DNA of 64,000 nucleotides from positions 37,445 through 101,444 of the forward strand of contig DASVFR010000037.1 of assembly GCA_036379955.1 (NCBI GenBank), read 5' to 3'. The notes below the pieces were generated by a model that searched no databases, was not told the DNA's origin, and saw only the letters and a list, made by a program, of their open reading frames with translations. Numbering within the stretch: position 1 is the stretch's first letter; every line of letters starts with the position of its first letter. The stretch comes from VRUE01 sp036379955. GTDB taxonomy: Bacteria > Actinomycetota > Thermoleophilia > Solirubrobacterales > 70-9. A program made the translations under genes and the position numbers. This document shows positions 1 through 8,485 of the stretch, piece after piece.

Positions 1-1034
1 GCAGCCTCTTCAGCGGAATGGCCGATCAGCTGGCCGCCCTCTGCGCCGCGATCACCGGCCTCTTCCGCGTCCCCGGCAGCGCCGGGGTGCCGGAACTGAT
101 CGAAATCAGGCCGGCCTGGGGGTACCCGCTAGCGGTCGTCCTCGCCGGGCTCGTCGCTCTGCACGTGCGCCGCGCTCCCCGCTCGATCCGCTTCTGGACC
201 GTCGCCGGCACGCTCGTCGTCTACACCGCCCTGGTCGCCGCCGGCCTGAGTCCCGCTCGGGCGCCGAACGCGAGCCGCTACGTCTACATGGGCGGGGTCC
301 TCGCCCTGCTGCTCGTCGCCGAGCTGGGACGCGACGTCCGCTGGTCGACCGCGGTCAGCCTCGTGGCCGCGGTCCTCTTCGGCCTCTCGCTGACGGCCAA
401 CGTCGCCGAGCTGCGCGTCGGCGGCCACCTCTTCGGTGCCGAGGGCGAGACCAACCGGGCGACCCTGGCCGCGCTGGAGCTGGCTCGCGACCGGGTCGAC
501 CCCAACCTCGCGGTCGAGGACTCCTCGACGACCCACTCGCATCCCGACATGCTCTTCCCGGCATGGGCCTACTTCGACGCGGCCGCAGACTTCGGCTCGC
601 CTGCGTTCGACGAAGCCGAACTCGCGGCGAGCGGGGAGCAGGCGCGCGAAGCGGCCGACCAGGAGCTGGTCCGCGCGCTGGGAATCGAAGCGGCCCCGGC
701 CGGCGCCCCGCGCGTCGATCGCGCGGGACAGGCGCCGACGGTCAGCGGCGAAGCGGGCGGCCGGGCGCTGACCCGTGGGCCCTGCGTGGCGCTCCTCCCC
801 GAAGCGGGCCGGACCGCAACCTTCACGCTTGAGCTGCCGCCGGGGGGGCTGAGCTACCGCACGGCCCCCGGCAACACGGTGGAAGCGAAGCTCGGGCGGT
901 TCGCGGACAGCCCGGTCGTCGAACTGCCGCCGGTTGCTGGCTCGGCCGAAGTCGCCATCCCCGGCGATCGCTCCCCCGTTCGGTGGACCGCCGAGCTGAC
1001 CACGGCCAGGAGGGTTCTTGCCTGCTCCCGCTGA
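1..1034 (+). CDS. Membrane protein of GT39-like type, 5' end outside window
   Basis: The frame is open from the first bases of the window, so the start lies upstream. What is visible is the last three transmembrane helices or so (about residues 35-130 of the visible part), followed by a roughly 200-residue extracytoplasmic tail that ends in ACSR. It is clearly paralogous to the protein at 13227-14969. Both share a ...SRY/FVYM/I... helix, a motif of the form L(S/T)xNVxELxxxG, an xEVNR/ETNRA segment and a C-terminal Cys close to the stop. The family resembles GT39-like membrane glycosyltransferases, but the N-terminal catalytic loop is not in view. It overlaps the next gene by 17 nt, so the two are probably co-translated. 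Confidence 0.7.
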   Translation, partial: SLFSGMADQLAALCAAITGLFRVPGSAGVPELIEIRPAWGYPLAVVLAGLVALHVRRAPRSIRFWTVAGTLVVYTALVAAGLSPARAPNASRYVYMGGVLALLLVAELGRDVRWSTAVSLVAAVLFGLSLTANVAELRVGGHLFGAEGETNRATLAALELARDRVDPNLAVEDSSTTHSHPDMLFPAWAYFDAAADFGSPAFDEAELAASGEQAREAADQELVRALGIEAAPAGAPRVDRAGQAPTVSGEAGGRALTRGPCVALLPEAGRTATFTLELPPGGLSYRTAPGNTVEAKLGRFADSPVVELPPVAGSAEVAIPGDRSPVRWTAELTTARRVLACSR

Positions 1035-2985
1035 GCAGACTGCCCGCCCCGCACCCGAATCCGCTCCCTCCACCCACAGGCGCGGGATCGACGCGGCCCT
1101 GTTCAAGGCCGTCCTGCTCTCCTCACCGCTCTGGGGCGCGGCGATCGCGATCGCCACCTGGCCGATCGGGACGATCGAGCCCACTCCCGGTCTCGACCAG
1201 TCCTGGGTGGCCGGTCTTTACATGGAGGCGGCGCGGGGCATGCAGGCGGGCACCGAGGTCGTCTTCACCTACGGTCCGCTGGGCTTCCTCGGGCTGCCCA
1301 ACCTCTACGACGTCTGGCTCGGTCGCATCGCCTTCCTCTGGTCCTTCCTGATCCAGGTGGCGCTCTGCGGCTCGCTGATCTGGGCGGCTCGCCGCGCGTT
1401 CGGGTTCCCGCTCGCGGTTCTCGTCGTCCTGCTGGTGACCTCGGTGGCGACCGCCGACCCGCTGCTGCTGGCGGCGACGGTGGCCTGCGCCGCGGCGCTC
1501 TTCGGCGAGTGGAGCCCGAGGCGGCGGGCCTGGTTCGCGATCGGCATCGGCGCGCTAGCGGGGATCGAGCTGCTCGGGTCGTTGCGCGACGGGCCGACCC
1601 TGGCGATCATGGGCCTCGCCACCTGCCTCACCTTCTCCGACCGCCGCCGCGCGGTCCCCGGGTTTCTCCTCGCCACGGCAGCGAGCTTCGGCCTGTTCTG
1701 GTTGGTGACCGGCCAGGCCGTCTCGGACCTCGGTCAGTACATGGTCAACACCGCGAGCGTGGTCAGCGGCTACTCCACCTCGATGGTGGTCTTCGGTCCC
1801 GGCCCGTGGTGGGAGAGGCCCGCCGTCGTCGTCGGGATCGTCACGGTCGCGGTCGTCTGCCTGGCGGCCGTCCGCGGGCGCGACCGCGCCCGCCAGGTCG
1901 GCTGCGTCGTGACCGTTGCCGCGGTCACGTTCCTGATGTACAAGCACGCAATCGTCCGCGAAGCTCCGGATCGCATCGAGCCCTTCGTAGCGGCGTCGCT
2001 GGCAATCTGCCTCGCCCTCTCTCCATACGTGCGCCGGTTGATCTCGGTCCCCGCCGTCTTGGTCTTGCTCACCTTCCTCTACATCGCCGCCAGCGAGCAT
2101 CTCGACTCGACCCTCGCCTACGAAACGCGTGCCAGGACCTTTCGCACCCAGCTGGAAACGATGGCGATCCCGGGCCGGGCCGAGGCCCTGCAGCGCCAGG
2201 GGCGCGAATGGCTGATCAGCGAATACGACCTCGGCCCGCGCGAACTGGCGCTCGTACGCGGCCGGACCGTTCACGTCGCGCCCTGGGAGGCCAACGTCGC
2301 CTGGGCGTATGGCCTTGACTGGGACCCGCTTCCCGTCTTCCAGCAGTACTCCGCGTATACCGGCAGGCTCGACCGGCTGAACGCGGCCAAGCTCGAATCC
2401 CCCTCGGCGCCCGAGACGATTCTCTGGCAGAACACCGCTCCCGAGGGGCTTGCCAACCACCCGGGGGCGATAGACAATCGCTGGCCGGCCTTCGAGTCGC
2501 CGGCTCAGATGGTCGCGATGTTCTGCCGCTACCGGGCCCTGAGCTGGAACGCTCGCTGGGCCGTCCTGCGCCGAGGGCCGAACCGCTGCGGCCCAGAGCG
2601 CCCGCTCGAGACCGTGACGACCGGCAACGCCGAGGCGGTGCGGCTGCCCCCGACCGGGCGGGACGAGGCGCTGCTGGTCCGCGTCGATGGCCTCGGCATC
2701 ACCGGAGTCGAACGGCTGCGCAACCTGCTCTTCAGGGCGGCCCGGCGCAGCGTCGTCCTCGACGGGGCTGGCTGGAGCCTGGTCGGGGAAACGGCGGCTG
2801 ACGGCCTGCTCCTGCGGGCCCCGAGATGGGCCGACTACCCGGAACCGTTCCGGCTGGGAAGGGTAAGACGCGAAGTCACCTTCGTCCGCGAACCGGGCCG
2901 CCTCACTGGCGTGACCGACTCGACCAAGCTCACGCTGCATTTCTACGCGCTGCCGTTGCGCGCCCCGGCGACTCTCGCGCGATAG
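1018..2985 (+). CDS. Polytopic membrane protein, possible lipid-linked-sugar glycosyltransferase
   Basis: This 655-residue protein uses a TTG start preceded by an AGGAGG a few bases upstream, inside the end of the previous gene. Residues about 30-370 hold some nine or ten hydrophobic helices. The rest is a soluble, probably extracytoplasmic domain. An early loop contains a GLDQSW motif and a YGPLGFL segment that recalls the YGPFFFD segment of the membrane protein at 19853-21802, suggesting one broad GT39-like superfamily. I cannot identify the substrate. The location next to a partial paralogue of another GT39-like gene supports a role in cell-surface glycan assembly, but this is inference. 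Confidence 0.6.
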   Translation: MPAPAEQTARPAPESAPSTHRRGIDAALFKAVLLSSPLWGAAIAIATWPIGTIEPTPGLDQSWVAGLYMEAARGMQAGTEVVFTYGPLGFLGLPNLYDVWLGRIAFLWSFLIQVALCGSLIWAARRAFGFPLAVLVVLLVTSVATADPLLLAATVACAAALFGEWSPRRRAWFAIGIGALAGIELLGSLRDGPTLAIMGLATCLTFSDRRRAVPGFLLATAASFGLFWLVTGQAVSDLGQYMVNTASVVSGYSTSMVVFGPGPWWERPAVVVGIVTVAVVCLAAVRGRDRARQVGCVVTVAAVTFLMYKHAIVREAPDRIEPFVAASLAICLALSPYVRRLISVPAVLVLLTFLYIAASEHLDSTLAYETRARTFRTQLETMAIPGRAEALQRQGREWLISEYDLGPRELALVRGRTVHVAPWEANVAWAYGLDWDPLPVFQQYSAYTGRLDRLNAAKLESPSAPETILWQNTAPEGLANHPGAIDNRWPAFESPAQMVAMFCRYRALSWNARWAVLRRGPNRCGPERPLETVTTGNAEAVRLPPTGRDEALLVRVDGLGITGVERLRNLLFRAARRSVVLDGAGWSLVGETAADGLLLRAPRWADYPEPFRLGRVRREVTFVREPGRLTGVTDSTKLTLHFYALPLRAPATLAR

Positions 2986-3009
2986 CGGCCGCGCACTATC
3001 CTGCGCTGC

Positions 3010-5064
3010 GTGGCGAAGGACACCGAGAAGCTGATCCGCCAGCTCTCGCTGATCTCGTTCCTGATGGCACAGGGGAGGCCGGTTTCGGCGCTCGAGATCA
3101 AGCGCGAGGTGGAGGGCTACAGCGACATGAACGACGACGCGTTCGCGCGCCGCTTCTACGCGGACCGTGCCGAGCTCGAGAGCCTCGGCATCCAGCTCGG
3201 AGTCGAGAAGCCTGGAGAGGGCTTCTTCGAGGCCGAGCTCTACTCGCTGCCGCCGGAGAACTTCTACCTCGACCCGATCGAGTTCACGCCCGAGGAGTTG
3301 GCGGCGCTGAGCACGGCGCTCTCGCTGCTCTCCGAAGGAGACTTCGCTTACGCCGAGCCGCTGCGGCTCGCCCTGCAGCAGGTCGCCTGGGGGCACCCCA
3401 ACCCGCTTGAGGAGGGCGGCCGGGCGCCGGTCGAGATGGCGATGACCGCCTCGGCCGGGGGGCGCGAGCTCTCGCAGCGCCTCTCCAAGATCGAGACCGC
3501 GATCTCGCGCCGCAAGACGATCGAGTTCACCTACTACACGATGGAGCGCGACGAGACCGCGAAGCGCAAGGTCGACCCCTACCACCTGGTCTTCCGCGGC
3601 GGGCAGTTCTACCTGATCGGCCACGCGCACGAGCGCGACGCGGTGCGCGTCTTCCGCCTCTCGCGGATCCAGGGCAAGGTCGGCTACGCCTCGAAGGCCG
3701 AGCACGACTTCTCGCCGCCCGAGGACTTCGACCGCCGCGACTACGGCCAGCGCGCCGACTGGCAGCTGGGGGAGATCCGCGGCAAGGCGAAGGTCTTCGT
3801 GCGCGACCGGATCGCCTGGCTGGTCGAGCGCGACTACGGCGCCTACGGCGAGCTGCGGCCGGCGAAGCGCTCCGACGGCGCACCGGGCAAAGGCTCGGTC
3901 TTCGAGACCGAGTACGCCTCGCCGCGCGAGCTGATCGCCTGGGTGCTGCGCTGGCGCCAGAACGCTCAGGTGCTTGGCCCCGACGAGCTGCGCGCGGAGG
4001 CCGAGAGCCGCCTCGGCCTGCTCCACGATCGCCATCGCAACGGCGGCTTCGAGCCCGCCGAAACTGTCGATCGGCCGCTGCGTGAGGCGCCGCGGCGGAC
4101 GCGGTCCAACGGGCGCGGCGAGGCTGCGATCCGGCCCGAGCGCTTCGCCCGCCTCGTCACCCTCGCCGGCCTCCTCATCGACTCGGCCAAACGGGGCGAG
4201 CGCCTCGGCGTCGCCGACCTGCGCAACCGGCTGGAGCTCACCGGCGAGGAGCTGCAGGAGGACATCGACCTGCTCAACGTCGTCAACTTCGGCGGTGGCA
4301 CCTACGTCCTCTACGCCGAAGTCGTCGGCGACGAGATCGAGGTCGACTCCGAGCCCTACGGCGACAACTTCGCCCGCCCGGCGCGGCTGCTGCCGCTGGA
4401 GGCGAAGGCGCTGGTCGCCGCGATCGACCTCTTCGGCGACCACCTGCCGCAGGGAGGGCTGCAGAGCGCCCGCGGGAAGATCGTCGAGGCGCTCGGCCAC
4501 GACCCCTCCGAGGAGGGGTTGGAGATCGCTTCGGCCAGCGGCGGCGACGCCGAGGTCGCGCGCATGGTCAACGAGGCGATCGGCGGCCGGCGGGTGCTCG
4601 AGATCCAGTACTACAAGGAGAACGAGGACCAGTTCACCAAACGCGCGGTCGAGCCCTACCGGCTGGAGAACGGCAAAGAGGGCTGGTACGCGGAGTGCTA
4701 CGACCTGACCAAAAGCGGCGTGCGTCACTTCAAGCTCGACCGGATCAAGGAGGCGACGCTCACCGAGGACGCCTACGAGCCCCGTCCCGAGGTCGAGGAG
4801 CTGGCCGGGGTCGAGGGTTGGATGACCCACGGCGAGGTGCCGACCGCCCACGTCGCCCGCGTCTGGGTCTCGCCCGAGCGGGCGCGCTGGCTGCGCGAGG
4901 AGCGCACCGTGGTCGAGGAGCTGGCCGACGGCGCCGTCGTCGTCGAGCTGCCCTACGCCGGCACTTCGTGGCTCGTGCGCGAGATCCTGCGCGGCGCCGG
5001 CGACCTCGTCGTGCTCGAGCCCGAGGACGCGCGCGCGGCGATCGCCAAAGAGGTCGGCGGCTGA
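3010..5064 (+). CDS. pafBC: PafB-PafC type WYL-domain transcriptional regulator (fused)
   Basis: The 684-residue chain contains two complete WYL regulators in tandem. Each half has an N-terminal helix-turn-helix region (about residues 5-60 and 375-440) and a WYL domain (about 165-235 and 525-595). The second half opens with the RLVTLAGLL-type segment typical of PafC. In mycobacteria PafB and PafC are separate adjacent genes that together activate a RecA-independent DNA-damage response. A single fused chain is known in some actinobacteria. The usual proteasome-accessory neighbours are absent here. Start is GTG, with an alternative start unlikely because residues 2-30 already belong to the helix-turn-helix. 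Confidence 0.88.
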   Translation: MAKDTEKLIRQLSLISFLMAQGRPVSALEIKREVEGYSDMNDDAFARRFYADRAELESLGIQLGVEKPGEGFFEAELYSLPPENFYLDPIEFTPEELAALSTALSLLSEGDFAYAEPLRLALQQVAWGHPNPLEEGGRAPVEMAMTASAGGRELSQRLSKIETAISRRKTIEFTYYTMERDETAKRKVDPYHLVFRGGQFYLIGHAHERDAVRVFRLSRIQGKVGYASKAEHDFSPPEDFDRRDYGQRADWQLGEIRGKAKVFVRDRIAWLVERDYGAYGELRPAKRSDGAPGKGSVFETEYASPRELIAWVLRWRQNAQVLGPDELRAEAESRLGLLHDRHRNGGFEPAETVDRPLREAPRRTRSNGRGEAAIRPERFARLVTLAGLLIDSAKRGERLGVADLRNRLELTGEELQEDIDLLNVVNFGGGTYVLYAEVVGDEIEVDSEPYGDNFARPARLLPLEAKALVAAIDLFGDHLPQGGLQSARGKIVEALGHDPSEEGLEIASASGGDAEVARMVNEAIGGRRVLEIQYYKENEDQFTKRAVEPYRLENGKEGWYAECYDLTKSGVRHFKLDRIKEATLTEDAYEPRPEVEELAGVEGWMTHGEVPTAHVARVWVSPERARWLREERTVVEELADGAVVVELPYAGTSWLVREILRGAGDLVVLEPEDARAAIAKEVGG

Positions 5065-5080
5065 GGTTCTGACGGGTTGA

Positions 5081-5096
5081 TGACCCTATGGGGTCA
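5081..5096. promoter_or_regulatory. Small palindrome upstream of the MBL-fold gene
   Basis: TGACCC and GGGTCA arms of 6 bp flank a 4-nt loop, and five A residues follow. The site lies between the pafBC stop and the start of the hydrolase and covers one of its two candidate start codons. It could be an operator, or a small terminator for leftward transcription. Confidence 0.35.
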
Positions 5097-5108
5097 AAAA
5101 GGCGTCAA

Positions 5109-5834
5109 ATGACCGCTCTAGCGCCGGGGCACCCCGAGATCGTCCGGATCGTCGCGCCCAACCCGGGGCCGATGACGCTGGCGGGGACGAACACCTACCT
5201 CTACGGGTCCGATCCGTGCGCGATCGTCGACCCCGGCCCCGACGTCGCCGCCCACCTCGACGCGGTGCGCGCGGCGGCGGAGGAGCGCGGCGGGATCGGC
5301 CTCGTCCTCCTCACCCACAACCACGGCGATCATGCCGACGGGGCAGGGGAGCTCGAGGCCGAGATCGTGCTGCCGGCCGACGGCGAGGAGCGCGCCGGCC
5401 TGCGGGCGCTCGCCACTCCCGGCCACGCCCCCGAGCACGTCTGTCTGCTGAGCGACGACGGCGTCTGCTTCAGCGGCGATCTCGTGCTCGGCGAGGGCTC
5501 GACCTTCGTCCCTCCCGACGGCGGCTCGCTCGCCGCCTACATGGACTCGCTGCGCCGGGTGCAGGCCGAGCCGGTCGAGCTGATCTGCCCCGGCCACGGC
5601 CCCTGGATCGAGGACCCCGCGGCGAAGCTGGCCGAGTACGTCGAGCATCGCGAGATGCGCGAGCGTCGCCTGCTCGCCGCCCTGCGGCGCGGCGAGCGCT
5701 CGCGCGAGGCGCTGCTCGCCGAGGCCTGGAGCGACGTCCCCGTCGAGCTCCGCCCGGCCGCGGCCCTGGTGATGCAGGCCCACCTTGACAAGCTCGCCGC
5801 CGAAGGCCGCTTCGAAGCCGACATCTCACCCTGA
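5109..5834 (+). CDS. Metallo-beta-lactamase-fold hydrolase (LACTB2-like)
   Basis: The metal-binding signature THNHGDHADG is present (HxHxDH), followed by a second-sphere His in ATPGHAPEH, an Asp in SGDLVLG and a final His in CPGHGPW. This is a full set of zinc ligands for the MBL fold. The C-terminal 70 residues form the small helical winged-helix-like tail found in LACTB2/RNase-like members. Those relatives act on RNA or thioesters, and the substrate here cannot be read. ATG at 5109 gives a protein of 241 residues starting next to the conserved region. ATG at 5088 would add seven residues from inside a palindrome. Confidence 0.85.
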   Translation: MTALAPGHPEIVRIVAPNPGPMTLAGTNTYLYGSDPCAIVDPGPDVAAHLDAVRAAAEERGGIGLVLLTHNHGDHADGAGELEAEIVLPADGEERAGLRALATPGHAPEHVCLLSDDGVCFSGDLVLGEGSTFVPPDGGSLAAYMDSLRRVQAEPVELICPGHGPWIEDPAAKLAEYVEHREMRERRLLAALRRGERSREALLAEAWSDVPVELRPAAALVMQAHLDKLAAEGRFEADISP

Positions 5835-5839
5835 TCCGC

Positions 5840-5886
5840 TTCCGGTGCGCTTTATGTGGTCATCGACCACATAAAGCGCACCGGAA
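5840..5886. repeat. Perfect 22-bp inverted repeat with 3-nt loop
   Basis: Arms 5840-5861 and 5865-5886 are perfectly complementary and separated only by ATC. The hairpin begins five bases after the stop of the hydrolase gene and ends just before the acylase gene. It has no terminal T-run, so it is not a textbook terminator. The arm contains a TGCGCTTT/AAAGCGCA core that recalls the inner part of the other palindromic elements in this window. Confidence 0.8.
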
Positions 5887-5927
5887 CGATGAGGTTGGGT
5901 TGGCTGGTTGGCCAGTACCCTTGGCCG

Positions 5928-8312
5928 ATGGCGGGCAGACGAGCGGCGCGGACGGGACTGACGATCGGTCTGGCGAGCACTGGGCTTGCGGCCGTGACCA
6001 CGGCTGCCGCCTGGCACTGGCTCGCCCGCCGGCCGCTGCCCAAGCAGAAGGGGACGATCGCGCTCGACGGTCTTGAGGGGCCGGTCCGGGTGCGGCGCGA
6101 CCGCTGGAACGTGCCGCACGTCGAAGCGCAGGGTGCCGCCGACCTTTGGTTCGCCGAGGGGTTCTGCCATGCCCAGGAAAGGCTGTTCCAGATGGACTTC
6201 TACCGGCGCGTCGTCAGCGGGCGGGTGTCGGAGCTCGCCGGCCCCGAGGGGCTGCCGATCGACCGGCTGATGCGCACGCTCGGCATCCGCCGCACGGCCG
6301 AGCGCGAGGCGGCGACGCTCGACCCCGAGCTGCTCGCCCTGCTCAACCGCTTCTGCGAGGGCGTCAACGCGGCGGCGGCCGGCGCCAAGGCGCTGCCCTT
6401 CGAGATGCAGCTGCTGCGCCTCGCCTGGAAGCCGTGGCGCCCGGTCGACATCCTCAGCCTCGGCAAGCTGCTCGCCTTCGGCCTCTCGACCAACTGGGAG
6501 CGGGAGCTGCTGCGCGCCGACATGATCCGCGCCCTCGGGCCGGAGCTGGCGGCCAAGCTTGACAACCCATACCCCGCGGGCAACCCCGTCGTCACCCAGG
6601 AAGCCTGGTCGGGCGAAGGCCTGCCGATCGTCGAGCAGATCGACGCCGTGCGCCGCTCGATCGGCCTTGCCGCCGAGGCGAGCGGGTCGAACAACTGGGC
6701 GGTCTCGGGCAAGCTCAGCGCCAGCGGCTCGCCGCTGATCGCCGGCGACCCCCACCTGCCGCCGAGCATGCCGGGGATCTGGTTTCAGATCGGGCTGACG
6801 CTCGGCGACCGCTTCGTGCGAGGCGCCTCGCTGCCCGGCTTGCCGGGTGTCTTCATGGGCCAGAACAACGACGTCTGCTGGACCTTCACCAACGTGATGG
6901 CAGACGTCCAGGACCTCTTCGTCGAGCGGGTCGATGGCGACCGCTATCTCTTCGAAGGCGAGTGGCGCCCGCTCGAGATCGTGCGCGAGGAGATCGCGGT
7001 CAAGGGCCGCGAGGAGCCCGAGGTGCTCGACGTGCGGATCACCCACCACGGCCCGCTGGTCAACGCGGCTCTCGGCGCCGACGAATCGGAGCCGCTCGCC
7101 CTGCGCTGGCAGACCCTCGACCAGCCGACTGCCTTCAAGGGAATGTTCGAGCTGCACGAGATCGCCTCCGGCCCGGAGCTGGTTGCCAAGCTCGCCGACC
7201 ACAGCTCGCCCGCGTCCAACCTGATCTGGGCCGACCGCCACGGCTCGATCGGCTACAAGCTGATCGGCCGCCTGCCGCTGCGCAGGGGCGGCTGCCCGGA
7301 CCTGCCCAAGCCGGGATGGACGGGGGAGTTCGAGTGGGAGGGAACGGTCCCCTACGAGGAGCTGCCGGAAAAGGTCGACCCCGAGAGCGGCTTCCTCGTC
7401 ACCGCCAACAACCGCATCGTCGGCGACGACTATCCCCACCACATCACCAGCGAGTGGTTGGACGGCTTCCGCGCGGCGCGGATCGAGCAGCTGCTGCGAG
7501 CCAGCGACGAGCACACGATCGAGGGCTTCGAGGCGATGCAGTCCGACAACCTCTCGCTGCCGGGGATCGAGGCGGCGCGGCGGCTGGGCCGGCTGCAGCC
7601 GGTGGGCCAACGCGAGACGAGCGCGATCGAGCGCCTGCGCAGCTGGGACGGCCGGCTCGACCCCGATTCGATCGCCGGCACGATCTACCAGGCCTTCCTG
7701 CTGCGCCTGGCGCGGGAGGTGGCGCGCGCCGCGATCGGCGATCGTGATCTCTGCGAGCGCTGGCTCGACCGCGCCGACAACGGCTTCACCCCGCACGTCA
7801 CCTCGCCCTGGCGCTGGCACTCGCACCTGATGGACCTCTGGGAGTCCGAAGACGAGGAGCTGATCGGCCGCCCCTGGGAGGGGCTGGTGCTGGAGGCGCT
7901 GAGCGGCGCCCTCGACGATCTCGAGGAGCGCTTCGGGCCCGACCCCCAGGCCTGGCGCTGGGGCCACGTGCACGAGATGGAGTTCCCGCATCCGCTCGGC
8001 GAGGCGAACCCGCTGCTGCGCAAGCTGCTCAACCGCAGACTCAGGGCCGGCGGCGCCCAGGAGACCGTGAGTCAGATCGCCTACGACCCCAACGACCCCT
8101 ACAAGGCGGTCTGGGCGCCGAGCTGGCGCATGGTCGCCGACCCGACCGCGCCCGAGCGCTCGCGCTGGCAGATGTTCACCGGCCAGTCCGGGCACCCGGC
8201 CAGCCGTCACTACGACGACCTGCAGGCCGACTGGTTGGAGGGGCGGACGCAGCCGATGGCGGGTGAGGGGCCTTGGCGCGAGTTGGACCTCGTGCCTGGG
8301 GCGGGTTCGTAA
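5928..8312 (+). CDS. Penicillin acylase family (S45) Ntn hydrolase, exported
   Basis: About 794 residues, within the normal range for unprocessed S45 acylases. The N-terminus is Arg-rich and then hydrophobic (residues about 8-30), consistent with export or membrane anchoring. The alpha region carries the characteristic FCHAQERLFQMDFYRR motif. The nucleophile Ser254 follows a Gly in ASGSNNWAVSG and is the expected autocleavage point that would start the beta subunit, with GDPHLP and NNDVCWTFTNV downstream. Family members cleave amide bonds in beta-lactams or acyl-homoserine lactones. The native substrate is unknown. In-frame starts at 5856 and 5889 exist but lie in or next to the palindrome, and ATG 5928 directly precedes the signal. 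Confidence 0.88.
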   Translation: MAGRRAARTGLTIGLASTGLAAVTTAAAWHWLARRPLPKQKGTIALDGLEGPVRVRRDRWNVPHVEAQGAADLWFAEGFCHAQERLFQMDFYRRVVSGRVSELAGPEGLPIDRLMRTLGIRRTAEREAATLDPELLALLNRFCEGVNAAAAGAKALPFEMQLLRLAWKPWRPVDILSLGKLLAFGLSTNWERELLRADMIRALGPELAAKLDNPYPAGNPVVTQEAWSGEGLPIVEQIDAVRRSIGLAAEASGSNNWAVSGKLSASGSPLIAGDPHLPPSMPGIWFQIGLTLGDRFVRGASLPGLPGVFMGQNNDVCWTFTNVMADVQDLFVERVDGDRYLFEGEWRPLEIVREEIAVKGREEPEVLDVRITHHGPLVNAALGADESEPLALRWQTLDQPTAFKGMFELHEIASGPELVAKLADHSSPASNLIWADRHGSIGYKLIGRLPLRRGGCPDLPKPGWTGEFEWEGTVPYEELPEKVDPESGFLVTANNRIVGDDYPHHITSEWLDGFRAARIEQLLRASDEHTIEGFEAMQSDNLSLPGIEAARRLGRLQPVGQRETSAIERLRSWDGRLDPDSIAGTIYQAFLLRLAREVARAAIGDRDLCERWLDRADNGFTPHVTSPWRWHSHLMDLWESEDEELIGRPWEGLVLEALSGALDDLEERFGPDPQAWRWGHVHEMEFPHPLGEANPLLRKLLNRRLRAGGAQETVSQIAYDPNDPYKAVWAPSWRMVADPTAPERSRWQMFTGQSGHPASRHYDDLQADWLEGRTQPMAGEGPWRELDLVPGAGS

Positions 8313-8313
8313 G

Positions 8314-8427
8314 GGACCTGCTGGGGTGGGGCCCTCCACTTGCGCCTTTTCTGTGGAGAGGAGCCGGCTGGCGCCTCTAGCTCACCGGAAAAGGCTAAAA
8401 CGTTCCGGACCCCACCCCAGCAGGTCC
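8314..8427. repeat. Nested fold-back element, three concentric stems
   Basis: The outer arms 8314-8331 and 8410-8427 are an 18-bp perfect inverted repeat. Inside, 8344-8351 pairs with 8388-8395 (8 bp, perfect), and 8357-8365 pairs with 8370-8378 (8 of 9 bp) around a 4-nt loop. It fills most of the gap between the acylase and the DUF1906 gene. It could be a bidirectional terminator, a structured leader or a small palindromic repeat. It does not match a riboswitch consensus that I can recall. Confidence 0.75.
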
Positions 8428-8485
8428 TCACGGAACGTCTCATGCACTCGGTTTTAGCTTGAAGCCGAAACCATCGGTTGCTGCG

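Noticed and set aside
1555..4851. Minus-strand open frame of 1098 codons
   Set aside because: It is antisense to a membrane protein and to pafBC, both of which have clear domains. Long antisense frames are expected at this GC content, and the translation has no recognisable motif.
5826..8339. Minus-strand open frame of 837 codons
   Set aside because: It is the mirror of the penicillin acylase gene, whose catalytic motifs are certain. The antisense translation is biased in composition and has no domain.
8314..8485. c-di-AMP or c-di-GMP riboswitch ahead of the DUF1906 gene
   Set aside because: Cell-wall genes in actinobacteria often have such switches, but I could not align the conserved core of either class. 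It was kept only as an unidentified fold-back.
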